Assembly (NCBI GenBank): GCA_038210245.1
Contig: JBBQWW010000009.1
Span: forward strand, 4,006 to 68,005
Length of the DNA stretch: 64,000 nt
DNA from: Bog-756 sp038210245
Lineage (GTDB): Bacteria; Actinomycetota; Acidimicrobiia; Acidimicrobiales; RAAP-2
Direction of reading: 5' to 3'
In this document: piece after piece, positions 42,089-51,501 of the stretch
Layout of the letters: each line of letters starts with the position of its first letter
Position numbering within the stretch: position 1 is the first letter of the stretch
Made by a program: the position numbers and the translations under genes
Notes under the pieces: generated by a model
What the model was told of the DNA's origin: nothing
Databases searched by the model: none
The model's input: only the letters and a program-made list of their open reading frames with translations

Positions 42089-42876
42089 TCACCCTGATGC
42101 GCTCGGAGTGGCTGAAGCTCCGCACCACCGCCGTCCCGTGGGTCCTGACCGGGATCGCCCTGACCATCAACGCCCTCCTCATCCTGGTCATCTTCCTCAC
42201 CCGCCCCGACGTCGGTGGAGGTGGGGGTGGCACGCTGGTCTCGCCGGGCTACACCGTGCCCCACACCACCCAGCAGCTGCGCAACCTGGTGGGGGCGGGG
42301 TTCCAGGGCTACCTCTTCGCCCTGCTGCTGGGGACGCTCATCGTCACCACCGAGTTCCGCCACAAGACCGTGACCACGTCCTTCCTGGTCACACCGGTCC
42401 GCCCGAAACTGGTGGCCGCCAAGATGCTCACCGCCGCCGTCCTCGGGGCCGGGCTGGCCGTGATCCTGCTGGTGGGCACCGTCATCGGGGGTGGCCTGAC
42501 CCTGTCGGCCCGGGGCGGCTCCTTCACCGACATGGTCCACCAGATCCCGTCGGTGGCTCCCGGCTTCGTCCTGGTCTTCGCCCTGTTTGCCATCCTCGGC
42601 GTCGGGGTGGGATCGGTCCTGACCAATCAGGTGGCCGCCATCGTCGTGGTCCTGGGCTGGTTCATCATCCTGGAGGGCATCCTGACCGGCCTGGTCCACA
42701 GTGCCTTCAAGTGGGTCCCCACCGGGGCCGCCGTGGCCGCCTCCAACCTCACCCGCGACCGGGGCAGTGACTTCGGCCTGTTCCACTGGTGGCAGGGTGC
42801 CCTGCTGATGTTGTTCTACGGGCTGGCCTTCGCCGCCATCGGCTCACTGATCCTGACTCGCCGCGACATCACCTGA
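42085..42876 (+). CDS. ABC-2 type transporter permease
   Basis: The 263-residue protein has six hydrophobic segments, with an N-terminal MRSEWLKLRTTAVPWVLTG typical of ABC-2 permeases and TTEFRHKTVTTSFLVTPVRP, the conserved cytoplasmic loop. GTG 42085 overlaps the ATPase stop, so the two form one exporter. No ligand clue is visible. Confidence 0.92.
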   Translation: MITLMRSEWLKLRTTAVPWVLTGIALTINALLILVIFLTRPDVGGGGGGTLVSPGYTVPHTTQQLRNLVGAGFQGYLFALLLGTLIVTTEFRHKTVTTSFLVTPVRPKLVAAKMLTAAVLGAGLAVILLVGTVIGGGLTLSARGGSFTDMVHQIPSVAPGFVLVFALFAILGVGVGSVLTNQVAAIVVVLGWFIILEGILTGLVHSAFKWVPTGAAVAASNLTRDRGSDFGLFHWWQGALLMLFYGLAFAAIGSLILTRRDIT

Positions 42877-42892
42877 CCCGGGTCGCCCCCCG

Positions 42893-42898
42893 TAGGCT
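42893..42898 (+). promoter_or_regulatory. -10 box TAGGCT for leaderless PLP-enzyme transcript
   Basis: TAGGCT ends 6 nt before the ATG at 42905 and no ribosome-binding site intervenes. Confidence 0.45.
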
Positions 42899-42904
42899 GG
42901 CCCG

Positions 42905-44242
42905 ATGGCCGTCCATCCCGCCACCCCTCCCGCCACCCGCCTGCCCGCCCACGGCGTCGACGCCGAACAGGTGCTGGCCACCATGGCCGGGCTCCGGGTC
43001 GACGACCGTGACTGGCGGGGCGGCCGCGTGTTCAGCCTCGTCTACTCGGCCGGTGAGGACGTCCACCGTCTCCTCGAGCAGGCGGCCACCCTCTACTCGG
43101 CGGAGAACGCCCTCAACACCGCCGTCTTCCCCAGCCTGGGCCGGATGCAACAGGACATCGTCTCCATCGCCACCGGGCTGCTGGGCGGGGACCACCTCCC
43201 CGCCGGCGAGTCGGACGGGGTCCGCGGCTTCCTCACCTCGGGGGGTACCGAGTCCCTGCTGCAGGCGACCAAGACGGCCCGGGACTGGGGACGGCAACGA
43301 CGCCGGGTCGAGCAGCCCAACATGGTGCTGGCCACCAGTGCCCACGCCGCCTTCGAGAAGGCCGCCCACTACTTCGACGTGGAGTCCCGACGCGTGGCCG
43401 TCCGCCCCGACTTCTCCGCCGACGTGGACGCCATGGCCGACGCCGTCGACGACCAGACCGTGCTGGTGGTGGCGTCGGCCCCCTCGTACCCCCAAGGGGT
43501 GATCGACCCGGTGACCGAGCTGGCCGCCATGGCCGCCGAACGGGGCGTCCTCTGCCACGTCGATGCCTGCCTCGGGGGCTTCCTCCTGCCCTTCCTGCAG
43601 CGGCTGGGGCACGTGGCCACGCCGTGGGACCTCTCCGTGCCCGGGGTCACCTCGATCTCCGCAGACCTGCACAAGTACGGCTACGCCTCCAAGGGCATCT
43701 CGGTGATCCTCTACCGGGACAAGGAGCTGGCCCGGCTCCAGCCCTTCGTCACCACCAACTGGCTGGGGGGCCTGTACGGTTCGCCCTCGATGGCCGGCAC
43801 CCGGCCGGCCGGGCCCATCGCCGCCGGCTGGGCCGTCCTCCACCACCTGGGGGAGGACGGCTATCTCCGCCTGGCCGACGAGGCTTTCCACGCCGCCGCA
43901 GCCATCAAGGCGACCATCGTCGACACCCCGGGACTGGCCCTTCGGGGCGCGCCCGACGCCACCGTGTTCGCCTTCGGTGGTGACCTCGGCGGTGACGGTG
44001 GGCCCGGTCGCGACAGCGGACCGGTTCGGATCGACAGCTTCGCCCTCGGCGACGCCCTGGCCGAACGGGGAGGGTGGTTCTTCGACCGCCAAAACCACCC
44101 CGACAGCCTTCACGCCACCGTCCAGGCCGGTCATCTGCGGGTGGTGGACGAGCTCGGTGCGGATCTGGTCTCCGTGGCCGACCAGCTCCTCGGGACCGGG
44201 ACTCGGGCTGAGGACCGGAGCACCACCTACGGCACCGTGTGA
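42905..44242 (+). CDS. PLP-dependent lyase, sphingosine-1-phosphate-lyase-like
   Basis: The 445-residue fold-type I PLP enzyme has FLTSGGTESLLQA (phosphate cup), HVDACLGGFLLPFL (Asp220 to the pyridine N) and TSISADLHKYGYASKG, with Lys257 as Schiff-base lysine. These segments resemble sphingosine-1-phosphate lyase more than glutamate decarboxylase. The known eukaryotic and bacterial enzymes split phosphorylated long-chain bases to an aldehyde and phosphoethanolamine. An amino-acid decarboxylase role is the alternative. No membrane anchor is present, as in bacterial members. It starts 28 bp after the ABC exporter. Confidence 0.85.
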   Translation: MAVHPATPPATRLPAHGVDAEQVLATMAGLRVDDRDWRGGRVFSLVYSAGEDVHRLLEQAATLYSAENALNTAVFPSLGRMQQDIVSIATGLLGGDHLPAGESDGVRGFLTSGGTESLLQATKTARDWGRQRRRVEQPNMVLATSAHAAFEKAAHYFDVESRRVAVRPDFSADVDAMADAVDDQTVLVVASAPSYPQGVIDPVTELAAMAAERGVLCHVDACLGGFLLPFLQRLGHVATPWDLSVPGVTSISADLHKYGYASKGISVILYRDKELARLQPFVTTNWLGGLYGSPSMAGTRPAGPIAAGWAVLHHLGEDGYLRLADEAFHAAAAIKATIVDTPGLALRGAPDATVFAFGGDLGGDGGPGRDSGPVRIDSFALGDALAERGGWFFDRQNHPDSLHATVQAGHLRVVDELGADLVSVADQLLGTGTRAEDRSTTYGTV

Positions 44243-44432
44243 CCATCCGGAGCGACCCCGAGGGGGTCCGCGTGGACGGTGTCGGCGACGGGAAGATGCC
44301 GGGCGGACCTATTGCCTGGCCGATCTTCATCGTCTAGAACTGCCGGGGTCAGGGCAGACCTCCGGCAGTGGGGGTGGAATCGGTGGCCTCGGTGGCCGTC
44401 GGGCCCGTGGGGCCGATCGGGAGAAGGTGGCA

Positions 44433-46115
44433 ATGGACCGGAAGTGGTGGACGCTGATCGCCGTCTGCACCGGGACCTTCATGCTGCTGTTGGACATCAC
44501 CGTGGTCAATGTGGCCCTGCCGGACATCCAGAAGTCGCTCCACGGGTCGTTCGCCGACCTCCAGTGGGTGGTCGATGCCTACGCCTTGACCCTGGCCGCC
44601 TTCCTGCTCACCGCCGGGGTGGTCGGCGACATGTTCGGACGGCGCCGCGTCTATGCCACCGGGGTCATCATCTTTTCGGTCTCGTCCCTGGTCTGTGGGG
44701 TGTCCACCACTCCGCTGATGCTCAACCTGTCCCGGGGCGTGCAGGGGGTCGGGGCCGCTGTCATGTTCGCCACCTCACTGGCGCTGATCGCCCAGGCATT
44801 CTCGGGCCGGGAACGGGGGACGGCCTTCGGCATCTACGGGGCGGTCCTCGGTGGGGCGGTGGCCATCGGACCGCTGTTGGGTGGAGCCATCACCAGCGGG
44901 ATCGGCTGGCGCTGGATCTTCTTCCTCAACCTGCCCCTCGGCGTGGTGGCCATCGTGATCTGCCTGGCCAAGGTGCAGGACTCGCGGGACCCGACCACCC
45001 GTCGCATCGACTGGATCGGTTTCTTCACCTTCTCCGTGTCCCTGTTCATGCTGGTCTACGCCCTGGTGCAGGGGAACGCCAAGGGATGGCACAGCCGAAC
45101 CATCGTCGGGCTGTTGGTGGGCTCGGCCGTCCTGATGGTGGTGTTCCTGCTGGCCGAGTGGCTCCAAAAGGACCCCATGCTCGACCTGACCCTGTTCAAG
45201 CGACCAGCCATGGTCGGGGTCTCGCTGGCCTCGTTCAGCTTGGCCGCGTCGATCTTCGCCATGTTCCTGTACCTCTCCCTCTACCTCCAAGAGGTGCTCG
45301 GCTACGGTCCCTTCCAGGCCGGCCTGCGCTTTCTCCCGGTGACCGTGCTGGCCTTCCTGGTGGCCCCGGTGGCCGGCAAGCTGAGCGTGCGGGTGCAGTC
45401 TCGGTACCTGTTGGGGCTCGGCCTCTTTCTGGTGGCGCTGGGGTGCGAGCTGATGACCCGGGTCCATGCCGACTCCCCCTGGACGGTACTGCTCCCCGGC
45501 TTCGTGGCTGCCGGCATCGGCGTGGGCATCGTGAATCCGGTGCTCGCCGGGGCCACCGTGGCGGTGGTCCCTCCCGAGCGGAGCGGCATGGCCACCGGGT
45601 CCTCCACCACCTTCCGACAGGTCGGCTTCGCCACCGGCATCGCCGGACTGGGGGCGGTCTTCTTGCACCAGATCCGCCCCAACACGGTGGCCGCTCTGGC
45701 GTCCAGCCCCGCCGGCCAGACCGTCCTGGCCCACGGGGGTGGGCGCCTGAATACCGCCATCAATGGGGGTGGGATCCGTGAGGCGGCCGCCTCCATTCCC
45801 ACCGCCGGGGCCCGGAACGCCCTCATCGGTGCCTACAAGGTCGGGTTCACCTCCACCTTCGACCATCTCATGGCCATCGCCACGGCCATCGCCTTCGTCG
45901 GGGCGGTGGGCTCTCTGCTCTTCGTTCGCCAACGCGACTTCGTCCCCAGCGTGTCCCCGGACGAACCGGGGCCGACCGAACCGGTGCCCCCAGCGCTGCG
46001 GCCCCGCTATGCCCACTCCAAGCGGCGCCGGCGCCGGCGCGACCCGGGGCGACCGGCCCGACCCCCGTCGGGCCGGTCACGACCGCCGGCGGGGGCCTCC
46101 TCCGACGTGGGCTGA
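44433..46115 (+). CDS. MFS exporter, DHA2 (EmrB/QacA) family, 14 TM segments
   Basis: The 560-residue polytopic protein begins MDRKWWTLIAVCTGTFMLLLDITVVNVALPDI, shown here as its DHA2 motif D1-like start. GDMFGRRRVY is the family motif A, and GRGERGTAFG-like loops and GGAITSGIGWRWIFFLNLP-type motif C segments follow. It should export drugs or metabolites using the proton gradient. ATG 44433 was chosen; a GTG six bases upstream is also possible. The C-terminal ~50 residues are basic and Pro-rich. The 190-bp gap upstream shows no obvious gene. Confidence 0.93.
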   Translation: MDRKWWTLIAVCTGTFMLLLDITVVNVALPDIQKSLHGSFADLQWVVDAYALTLAAFLLTAGVVGDMFGRRRVYATGVIIFSVSSLVCGVSTTPLMLNLSRGVQGVGAAVMFATSLALIAQAFSGRERGTAFGIYGAVLGGAVAIGPLLGGAITSGIGWRWIFFLNLPLGVVAIVICLAKVQDSRDPTTRRIDWIGFFTFSVSLFMLVYALVQGNAKGWHSRTIVGLLVGSAVLMVVFLLAEWLQKDPMLDLTLFKRPAMVGVSLASFSLAASIFAMFLYLSLYLQEVLGYGPFQAGLRFLPVTVLAFLVAPVAGKLSVRVQSRYLLGLGLFLVALGCELMTRVHADSPWTVLLPGFVAAGIGVGIVNPVLAGATVAVVPPERSGMATGSSTTFRQVGFATGIAGLGAVFLHQIRPNTVAALASSPAGQTVLAHGGGRLNTAINGGGIREAAASIPTAGARNALIGAYKVGFTSTFDHLMAIATAIAFVGAVGSLLFVRQRDFVPSVSPDEPGPTEPVPPALRPRYAHSKRRRRRRDPGRPARPPSGRSRPPAGASSDVG

Positions 46116-46124
46116 CCCCGGCCC

Positions 46125-46370
46125 GTGAGCACTGAACGGCCCTCGGACATCCCGGCCGACCGCCCGCTGACCGAGCCCCACCCCCTCCGGCTCCCCCTCG
46201 ACCATCCCGATCGGAAGCGCATCCTGGCCGCCCACGTCGCGGCCATGGACCGGGGCGAGCCCGGCTACCTCGACCCGGGCACCGGTCTCTTCGTCCTCAC
46301 CGCCTCGTACCTGCTGGACCGGTCGACATGCTGTCACTCCGGGTGCCGGCACTGTCCCTACCTGGTGTGA
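46125..46370 (+). CDS. Small conserved cysteine-rich protein (DUF5522-like)
   Basis: The 81-residue protein ends with CCHSGCRHCPYLV. The four-cysteine cluster could bind zinc or iron. The preceding HVAAMDRGEPGYLDPGTGLFVLTASYL is a conserved domain pattern of small actinobacterial and other bacterial proteins of unknown function. The GTG start is 9 bp after the MFS stop. No function is assigned. Confidence 0.8.
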   Translation: MSTERPSDIPADRPLTEPHPLRLPLDHPDRKRILAAHVAAMDRGEPGYLDPGTGLFVLTASYLLDRSTCCHSGCRHCPYLV

Positions 46371-46479
46371 GCGGCCCGGCCGGCGCCGGGCCCCTGGGCG
46401 TCCGCCTAGGGTTCCACCCGGGTGCCGACACGGCCGACGCCGGCGTCATCGCTGCGGCCCACCACCAGAGGAGACGGGT

Positions 46480-47451
46480 ATGAAGACGAGGCTCACCGAC
46501 ATCCTGAGGATCGAACACCCGGTCATGTTGGCCGGCATGGGAGGCGTCTCCTACGCGCCCCTGGTCACCGCAGTGTCCGAGGCGGGCGGGTTCGGCTGCC
46601 TCGGGGCCTCGACCATGAGCGATGAGCGCATGGTGGCCGAGATCGCCGAGGTGAAGGCGGCCACCGACAAGCCCTTCGGCGTCGACCTGCTCACGGCCAT
46701 GCCCGGGAACCTGGTCGGCCAGGTGGAGCAGATCATCGCCGGCGGTGCGTCGGTGTTCGTGGCCGGGCTCGGGGTTCCGGCCGAGGTGGTCGAGCTCTGT
46801 CACCGGAATGACGTGCTGGTCATCAACATGTGCGGGAAGGTCGACCATGCCCGCCGGGCCCTGGAGGCCGGATGCGACATCGTGGTGGCCCAGGGCACTG
46901 AGGCCGGAGGCCACACCGGCCAGGTCGCCACGCTGCCCCTGGTCCCTCAGATCGTCGATGCCGTCGGTGCCCACATCCCGGTGGTGGCGGCCGGCGGGAT
47001 CTTCGACGGGAGGGGCCTGGCCGCGGCACTGGCCCTGGGGGCAGATGGGGTGTGGGTGGGCACCCGGTTCATCGCCACGCCCGAGGCCCGCGGGGTGGCC
47101 GGCTACAAGGACGCCCTCATCCGGACCAAGGAGGACGGCACCACCATCAGCCGGGCCTTCTCCGGGAAGACCATGCGAGTGGTGCGCAACGAGACCACCC
47201 GGTTCTACGAGGAGCACCCGACCGAGCTCAGCCCGTTCCCGGCCCAGTTGGGCAAGGCCATGGAGGAGGGCTCGTTCCACCTGGGCGGGGACGAGGAGAC
47301 GCCGGGTGTCGATCCCGATCGCGAGTGCTACCCGACCGGCCAGGGGGTCGGGGGCATCCAGACGGTGATGCCGGCGGCCAGCATCGTGGCCCAGATGGTG
47401 GAGCAGGCCGAGCACATCCTGGGTCAGCTGGGTACGGCCGCGCCCGCCTGA
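46480..47451 (+). CDS. Nitronate-monooxygenase-like flavoprotein
   Basis: The 323-residue FMN barrel begins with LRIEHPVMLAGMGGVSYAPL. AQGTEAGGHTGQ holds the active-site His and phosphate loop, and AAGGIFDGRGLAAALALGADG follows, all typical of the 2-nitropropane dioxygenase family. The start is an ATG after GAGGAGACG. It is a paralogue of the IpdC-like protein at 11861-13003 but stands outside the steroid block. It may be an enoyl-CoA reductase-like or nitronate-oxidising enzyme. Confidence 0.9.
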   Translation: MKTRLTDILRIEHPVMLAGMGGVSYAPLVTAVSEAGGFGCLGASTMSDERMVAEIAEVKAATDKPFGVDLLTAMPGNLVGQVEQIIAGGASVFVAGLGVPAEVVELCHRNDVLVINMCGKVDHARRALEAGCDIVVAQGTEAGGHTGQVATLPLVPQIVDAVGAHIPVVAAGGIFDGRGLAAALALGADGVWVGTRFIATPEARGVAGYKDALIRTKEDGTTISRAFSGKTMRVVRNETTRFYEEHPTELSPFPAQLGKAMEEGSFHLGGDEETPGVDPDRECYPTGQGVGGIQTVMPAASIVAQMVEQAEHILGQLGTAAPA

Positions 47452-47486
47452 CCCAACCGCCTACACCGCCGGAGCCCGGTCGGCCC

Positions 47487-47500
47487 AGGCGCCAGCGCCT
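47487..47500. terminator. Short stem-loop at convergent gene ends
   Basis: AGGCG-CCAG-CGCCT forms a 5-bp stem between the nitronate-monooxygenase-like gene and the GH1 gene. There is no T-tract, so terminator activity is only possible. Confidence 0.3.
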
Positions 47501-49041
47501 CAGTCCGACCGGAGGACGTCACGGTCGCCGGCCCGCACTCCGGCGATGATGTCCCGGTAGGCACCGGCCGAGTCGTCGCCGAGGGCGTCGGTGTCCATCC
47601 AACGCATCCCCGGCGCGCCGCGCTGGCGGTCGGCCCCGTAAAGGCCGAAACGGGGCTCGTAGGACCCCCACTCGTAGTTGTCCACCAGCGACCAGTGCCA
47701 GTAGCCGGTCACCGGCACTCCGTCGTCGACCGCCGCCATCACCGCGGCCACGTTCTCCCGCAGGTAGCGGGGCCGGTCCCAACCGTCGAGCCGGGGCCAC
47801 GAGTCCCCGCTGGTGACCCGGTTGCACAGACCGTTCTCGACCACCCACAACGGCAGCCCCGGGGCCAGGTCCCGCTGAGCGCCCAACCACCGGGTGAGGG
47901 CGGCGGGATCGGGCACGTCGTCCCAGAGCTCCCGGGTGGGCCGCGGGTTGCGGCCACCCGCCGTCCGGTGGCCGGGCCGTCGGAAGTGCCGGGACACCGT
48001 CGGGTCGTACCAGTCGATGCCGAGGACGTCGAGCGTCCGATCGAAGGGGCTGTCGTAGACCGCGTCCACCGCCCGTCGGGGCACCGGCGATCGGCGGTGG
48101 ATCACTCCACGGCCGAACGACCCCGTTCCCGACCCGGTGCCGGTGCCGCGCCGCTGTCCGTAGGGCGAGGTGGAGGCCCCGAGCCGCCGGACCATGCGCT
48201 CGAGCACCCCCGAAGGCGGCACCAACGAGTCGTGCTGGCGGGCCCGGTCGGCCAGCCAGGTGTCGACCTGCCCCCGTTCCACCCCCGCGCTGCGGGCCAG
48301 GAGCACGTCGGTCAGCATGCGGTCGTAGGCATAGGCGCTCATGGAGGAGTTGTTGGTGGTCACCACGGCGTCGGGTCGGGCCCGGTGGATGACCTCGTAG
48401 CCCAGGACGTGGGCGGTCAACAGGTGGTCGACGGCGATGGCGGCATCGTCGAACGCCAGCGTCCTGCCGGGGGGAAACATGCCCAAGAGCCATGACCCGA
48501 TGGCCAGGACGTTGATCTCGTTGATGGTGACCCACCACCGCACCCAGGGCGCCAACGTCTCGACGGCGACCTCCACCCACTCGCGATACCGGGACGGCGC
48601 GTCCGGCCGGAGCCAGAGGTCCTCGCCCAGCCAGGCCGGATGGGTGAAGTGGTGCAGGGTCACCAGCGGCTCGAGCCCGCGGTCGAGGCACCCGCCCACG
48701 ATGGCCACATAGGCGTCGAGGGCGGCCACGTCCGGACCACGATCATCGGGGAACACCCGGGCCCACTCCACCCCCAGCCGGAAGCTGGTGCACCCGATGG
48801 CGGCAGCACGGTCGAGGGCCTCCTCGGGGTGCTCCCAGAAACCAACGGCGTTCCCCGAGGGCTCCACCCGGCCGACCTGCTCCCAGGGCAGCCAGTTGTT
48901 GGCCGGTTCCCCCGGCCCGTTGAAGCCCCCCTCGACCTGGAACCCGGCCGTGGCCACCCCGAAGACGAAGTCGTCGGGCCGGCCGGGTCGGCCCGGGCCG
49001 CCCGACCCCGTCGCTTCCACGCTGGAGGACAACGTCCCCAC
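47500..49041 (-). CDS. Glycoside hydrolase family 1 (beta-glucosidase-like)
   Basis: From GTG 49041 the product is ~513 residues. DDFVFGVATAGFQVEGGFN and FRLGVEWARVFPDD are the GH1 N-terminal signatures. TINEINVLAIG holds the acid/base Glu (NEI in place of the usual NEP). LWVVENGLCNR holds the nucleophile Glu, and GYWHWSLVDNYEWGSYEPRFGLYG is the late conserved stretch (two blocks). It should cleave beta-glucosides or galactosides in the cytoplasm, since no signal peptide is present. A GC-rich stem-loop overlaps its end (47487-47500). Confidence 0.92.
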   Translation of the reverse strand: MGTLSSSVEATGSGGPGRPGRPDDFVFGVATAGFQVEGGFNGPGEPANNWLPWEQVGRVEPSGNAVGFWEHPEEALDRAAAIGCTSFRLGVEWARVFPDDRGPDVAALDAYVAIVGGCLDRGLEPLVTLHHFTHPAWLGEDLWLRPDAPSRYREWVEVAVETLAPWVRWWVTINEINVLAIGSWLLGMFPPGRTLAFDDAAIAVDHLLTAHVLGYEVIHRARPDAVVTTNNSSMSAYAYDRMLTDVLLARSAGVERGQVDTWLADRARQHDSLVPPSGVLERMVRRLGASTSPYGQRRGTGTGSGTGSFGRGVIHRRSPVPRRAVDAVYDSPFDRTLDVLGIDWYDPTVSRHFRRPGHRTAGGRNPRPTRELWDDVPDPAALTRWLGAQRDLAPGLPLWVVENGLCNRVTSGDSWPRLDGWDRPRYLRENVAAVMAAVDDGVPVTGYWHWSLVDNYEWGSYEPRFGLYGADRQRGAPGMRWMDTDALGDDSAGAYRDIIAGVRAGDRDVLRSD

Positions 49042-49185
49042 CTTTCCACTCCGTGCCGGCCGTCCGGAGTCCTGGGTTCCGTCGATGCCGCCCGTGTCGG
49101 ATGGCGATGGTAGCTTGCGGCCGAAGGTGCCCCGTGTCCCCTCCCACTCCGACGACCGACCGCTGCCCGTGAGCGGACCGAGCCG

Positions 49186-50712
49186 GTGACCGGCCCCTCG
49201 CCCGAGCGGGTGCCGGTGGTGGTGGCTGCCGGCCAGTCCATCGAACGGGACGCCGTGGTGAACCCGGTCGACCTGATGGAGCGGGCCTGTGAGCAGGCCC
49301 TGGCCCTGGCGCCCGCCCTGCGGGGGGCGATCGACCGGCTCTCGGTGGTGGACGTCATGACCCGTACCGGACCGGCCCCCGCCACCGAGCTGGCCCGGCG
49401 GATCGGGGCGGGGAGCGCGGCCTGCGAGGTCTCGACCATCGGCGGCAACACCCCCCAGGGGCTGGTCAACCGGGCGGCCACCGACATCGCCGAGGGCCGC
49501 CTGTCGGTGACGGTCATCGCCGGAGCTGAGGCCATCCGCTCCTCGCGGGCCCGACGGGCCGCCGGCCTGCCCAGGGACGACGGCGACACCGGGCTTCCGG
49601 CCGATCCGGTGGTCGGCGACGACCTCCCCGGCGTGGGGCCGGCCGAGCTGGCCATCAGCCTGTTGATCCCGGTCCACGTGTATCCGCTGTTCGAGAGCGT
49701 GGTGGCGGCGCGGGCCGGGCACGACACCGACACCCACCGCCGGGCCATGGGCCGCCTGTTCGCCCCGTTCACCCGGGTGGCCGCCGACCATCCCTACGCC
49801 TGGTTCCCCATCGCCCGCACCGCCGACGAGATCGCCACACCGTCAGCCCAGAACCGGATCGTGGCCGAGCCGTACACCAAGCTCATGACAGCGTTCCTCG
49901 GTTCGGATCAGGGGGCGGCGCTGGTGGTGTGCTCCCTGGCTGCCGCCCGTCGGGCTGGGGTGGCCGACCGGGCCGTGTTCGTCTGGTCCGGGGCAGAGGC
50001 CACCGACGTGCGGTTCCCGACCGCCCGCCCCGACCTCGGTCGGTCCCCGGCCATCGCCGCCGCCGGCCGGGCGCTGTTCGATGCCGCATCCGTGGCCGCC
50101 GGGGCCGGGGCGGACGTCGGGGTGGACGATCTCCGGTGGCTCGACCTCTACTCGTGCTTCCCCTCGGCGGTGGGGCTGGCCACCGAGGCACTGGGGCTGG
50201 CTTCCGACGACCGGCGGGGACTGACCGTCACCGGCGGTCTCCCCTACTTCGGGGGACCGGGCAACAACTACACCACCCACGGCATCGGGACCGTGACCGA
50301 CTTGGTCCGTGGGTCCGATACCGGCACGCTGGGAATGGCCACCGGGCTGGGTTGGTTCGTCACCAAGCACGCCTTGGGCCTCTACGGCTCCACCCCCCCG
50401 CCGGCCGGCTTCCGTCGTGGGGACACCGCCGTCGCCCAGGCCCGGATCGACGGCTCGGCCGTCGAGACGGCGGCGGAGGTGGACCAGGCCACGGTGGCCA
50501 CGGTGGTGGCGGCCACCGTGATCCGGGACGGCCAGGGAGCCGCCACCGGCGCGCCGGTGATCGCCCGGCTGCCTGACGGGCGCCAGATGGCCCTGGCCCC
50601 GGCCGACCTGGAGGTCACCGAGGCCATGGGCACCCTGGACGCCCCCGGACTGGTCGGAGGGTCCGTGGTCGTCCAGTCCGGTCCGGCGCGCTACCGTCTG
50701 GCGGCAGGCTGA
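49186..50712 (+). CDS. Thiolase-fold protein lacking the nucleophilic cysteine
   Basis: The 508-residue protein is a thiolase-superfamily member. STIGGNTPQGLVNRAA stands where the acyl-accepting Cys is normally found, and no Cys is present there. YSCFPSAVGLATEALGL and GLPYFGGPGNNYTTHGIG are the C-terminal thiolase half. An OB-like ~80-residue extension follows (APVIARLPDGRQMALAP). Similar long proteins are annotated acetyl-CoA acetyltransferase in mycobacteria (Rv1867-like). A lyase or carrier role rather than Claisen condensation is possible. GTG 49186 is close to the divergent GH1 start. Confidence 0.8.
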   Translation: MTGPSPERVPVVVAAGQSIERDAVVNPVDLMERACEQALALAPALRGAIDRLSVVDVMTRTGPAPATELARRIGAGSAACEVSTIGGNTPQGLVNRAATDIAEGRLSVTVIAGAEAIRSSRARRAAGLPRDDGDTGLPADPVVGDDLPGVGPAELAISLLIPVHVYPLFESVVAARAGHDTDTHRRAMGRLFAPFTRVAADHPYAWFPIARTADEIATPSAQNRIVAEPYTKLMTAFLGSDQGAALVVCSLAAARRAGVADRAVFVWSGAEATDVRFPTARPDLGRSPAIAAAGRALFDAASVAAGAGADVGVDDLRWLDLYSCFPSAVGLATEALGLASDDRRGLTVTGGLPYFGGPGNNYTTHGIGTVTDLVRGSDTGTLGMATGLGWFVTKHALGLYGSTPPPAGFRRGDTAVAQARIDGSAVETAAEVDQATVATVVAATVIRDGQGAATGAPVIARLPDGRQMALAPADLEVTEAMGTLDAPGLVGGSVVVQSGPARYRLAAG

Positions 50713-50730
50713 CCACACAGGGAGACCGCC

Positions 50731-51501
50731 ATGTCCGAACTGCTTCGTGAACGCCAGGGTCACATCGAGATCCTCACCATCAACCGGCCCGAGGCCCGCA
50801 ACGCCATCAACGGTGCCGTGTCCCGCGCCTTCACCGAAGCCTTCGACGAGCTGGAGGCCGACGACGACTGCTGGGTGGTGATCGTCACCGGCAGCGGGGA
50901 CAAGGCCTTCAGCGCCGGCATGGACCTCAAGGCCTTCACCGCCGGGGAGGCCGGCGAGATCATGGGGGCCAAGGGCGGTTTCGGGGGCATCGCCCAACGG
51001 GACTTCGCCAAGCCCATGATCGCCGCCGTCAACGGGTCGGCCCTGGCCGGCGGGTGCGAGATCATGCTCTCCTGCGATCTGGTGGTGGCCGTCGAGGAGG
51101 CCAAGTTCGGGATACCCGAGGTCAAGCGGGGCCTGATGGCCGGGGCCGGCGGCCTCATCCGGCTCCCCAAGCGCATCCCCCCGGCCATCGCCCTCGAGCT
51201 GGCCCTCACCGGCGATCCCATCGACGCCCAACGGGCCCTGGCCCTCGGCCTGATCAACCGGGTGGTCCCGGCAGACCGGCTCATGGAGGAGGCGTTGGCC
51301 CTGGCCGGCACCATCGCCGACAACGCCCCCCTCGCCGTCCGGGCCTCCAAGCGGGTCATGAAGCAGGCCGGCGAGCTCCCCGACGCCGAGGGCTGGGCCA
51401 TCAACAACGCGGCCATGCCCGCGGTGTTCGGCTCGGCCGACGCCATGGAGGGCCCCACTGCCTTCGCCGAGAAGCGGAAGCCCAACTGGTCCGGCCGGTG
51501 A
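50731..51501 (+). CDS. Enoyl-CoA hydratase/isomerase family protein
   Basis: The 256-residue crotonase has FSAGMDLKAFTAGE and NGSALAGGCEIMLSCDLVVA as oxyanion-hole segments, and FGIPEVKRGLMAGAGG with the catalytic Glu. RVVPADRLMEEAL is the conserved C-terminal part. Start is ATG 50731 with CAGGGAGACC upstream. It follows the thiolase-like gene by 18 bp and overlaps the next gene by 4 bp, so the three are probably co-transcribed. A beta-oxidation hydratase role is most likely. Confidence 0.92.
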   Translation: MSELLRERQGHIEILTINRPEARNAINGAVSRAFTEAFDELEADDDCWVVIVTGSGDKAFSAGMDLKAFTAGEAGEIMGAKGGFGGIAQRDFAKPMIAAVNGSALAGGCEIMLSCDLVVAVEEAKFGIPEVKRGLMAGAGGLIRLPKRIPPAIALELALTGDPIDAQRALALGLINRVVPADRLMEEALALAGTIADNAPLAVRASKRVMKQAGELPDAEGWAINNAAMPAVFGSADAMEGPTAFAEKRKPNWSGR

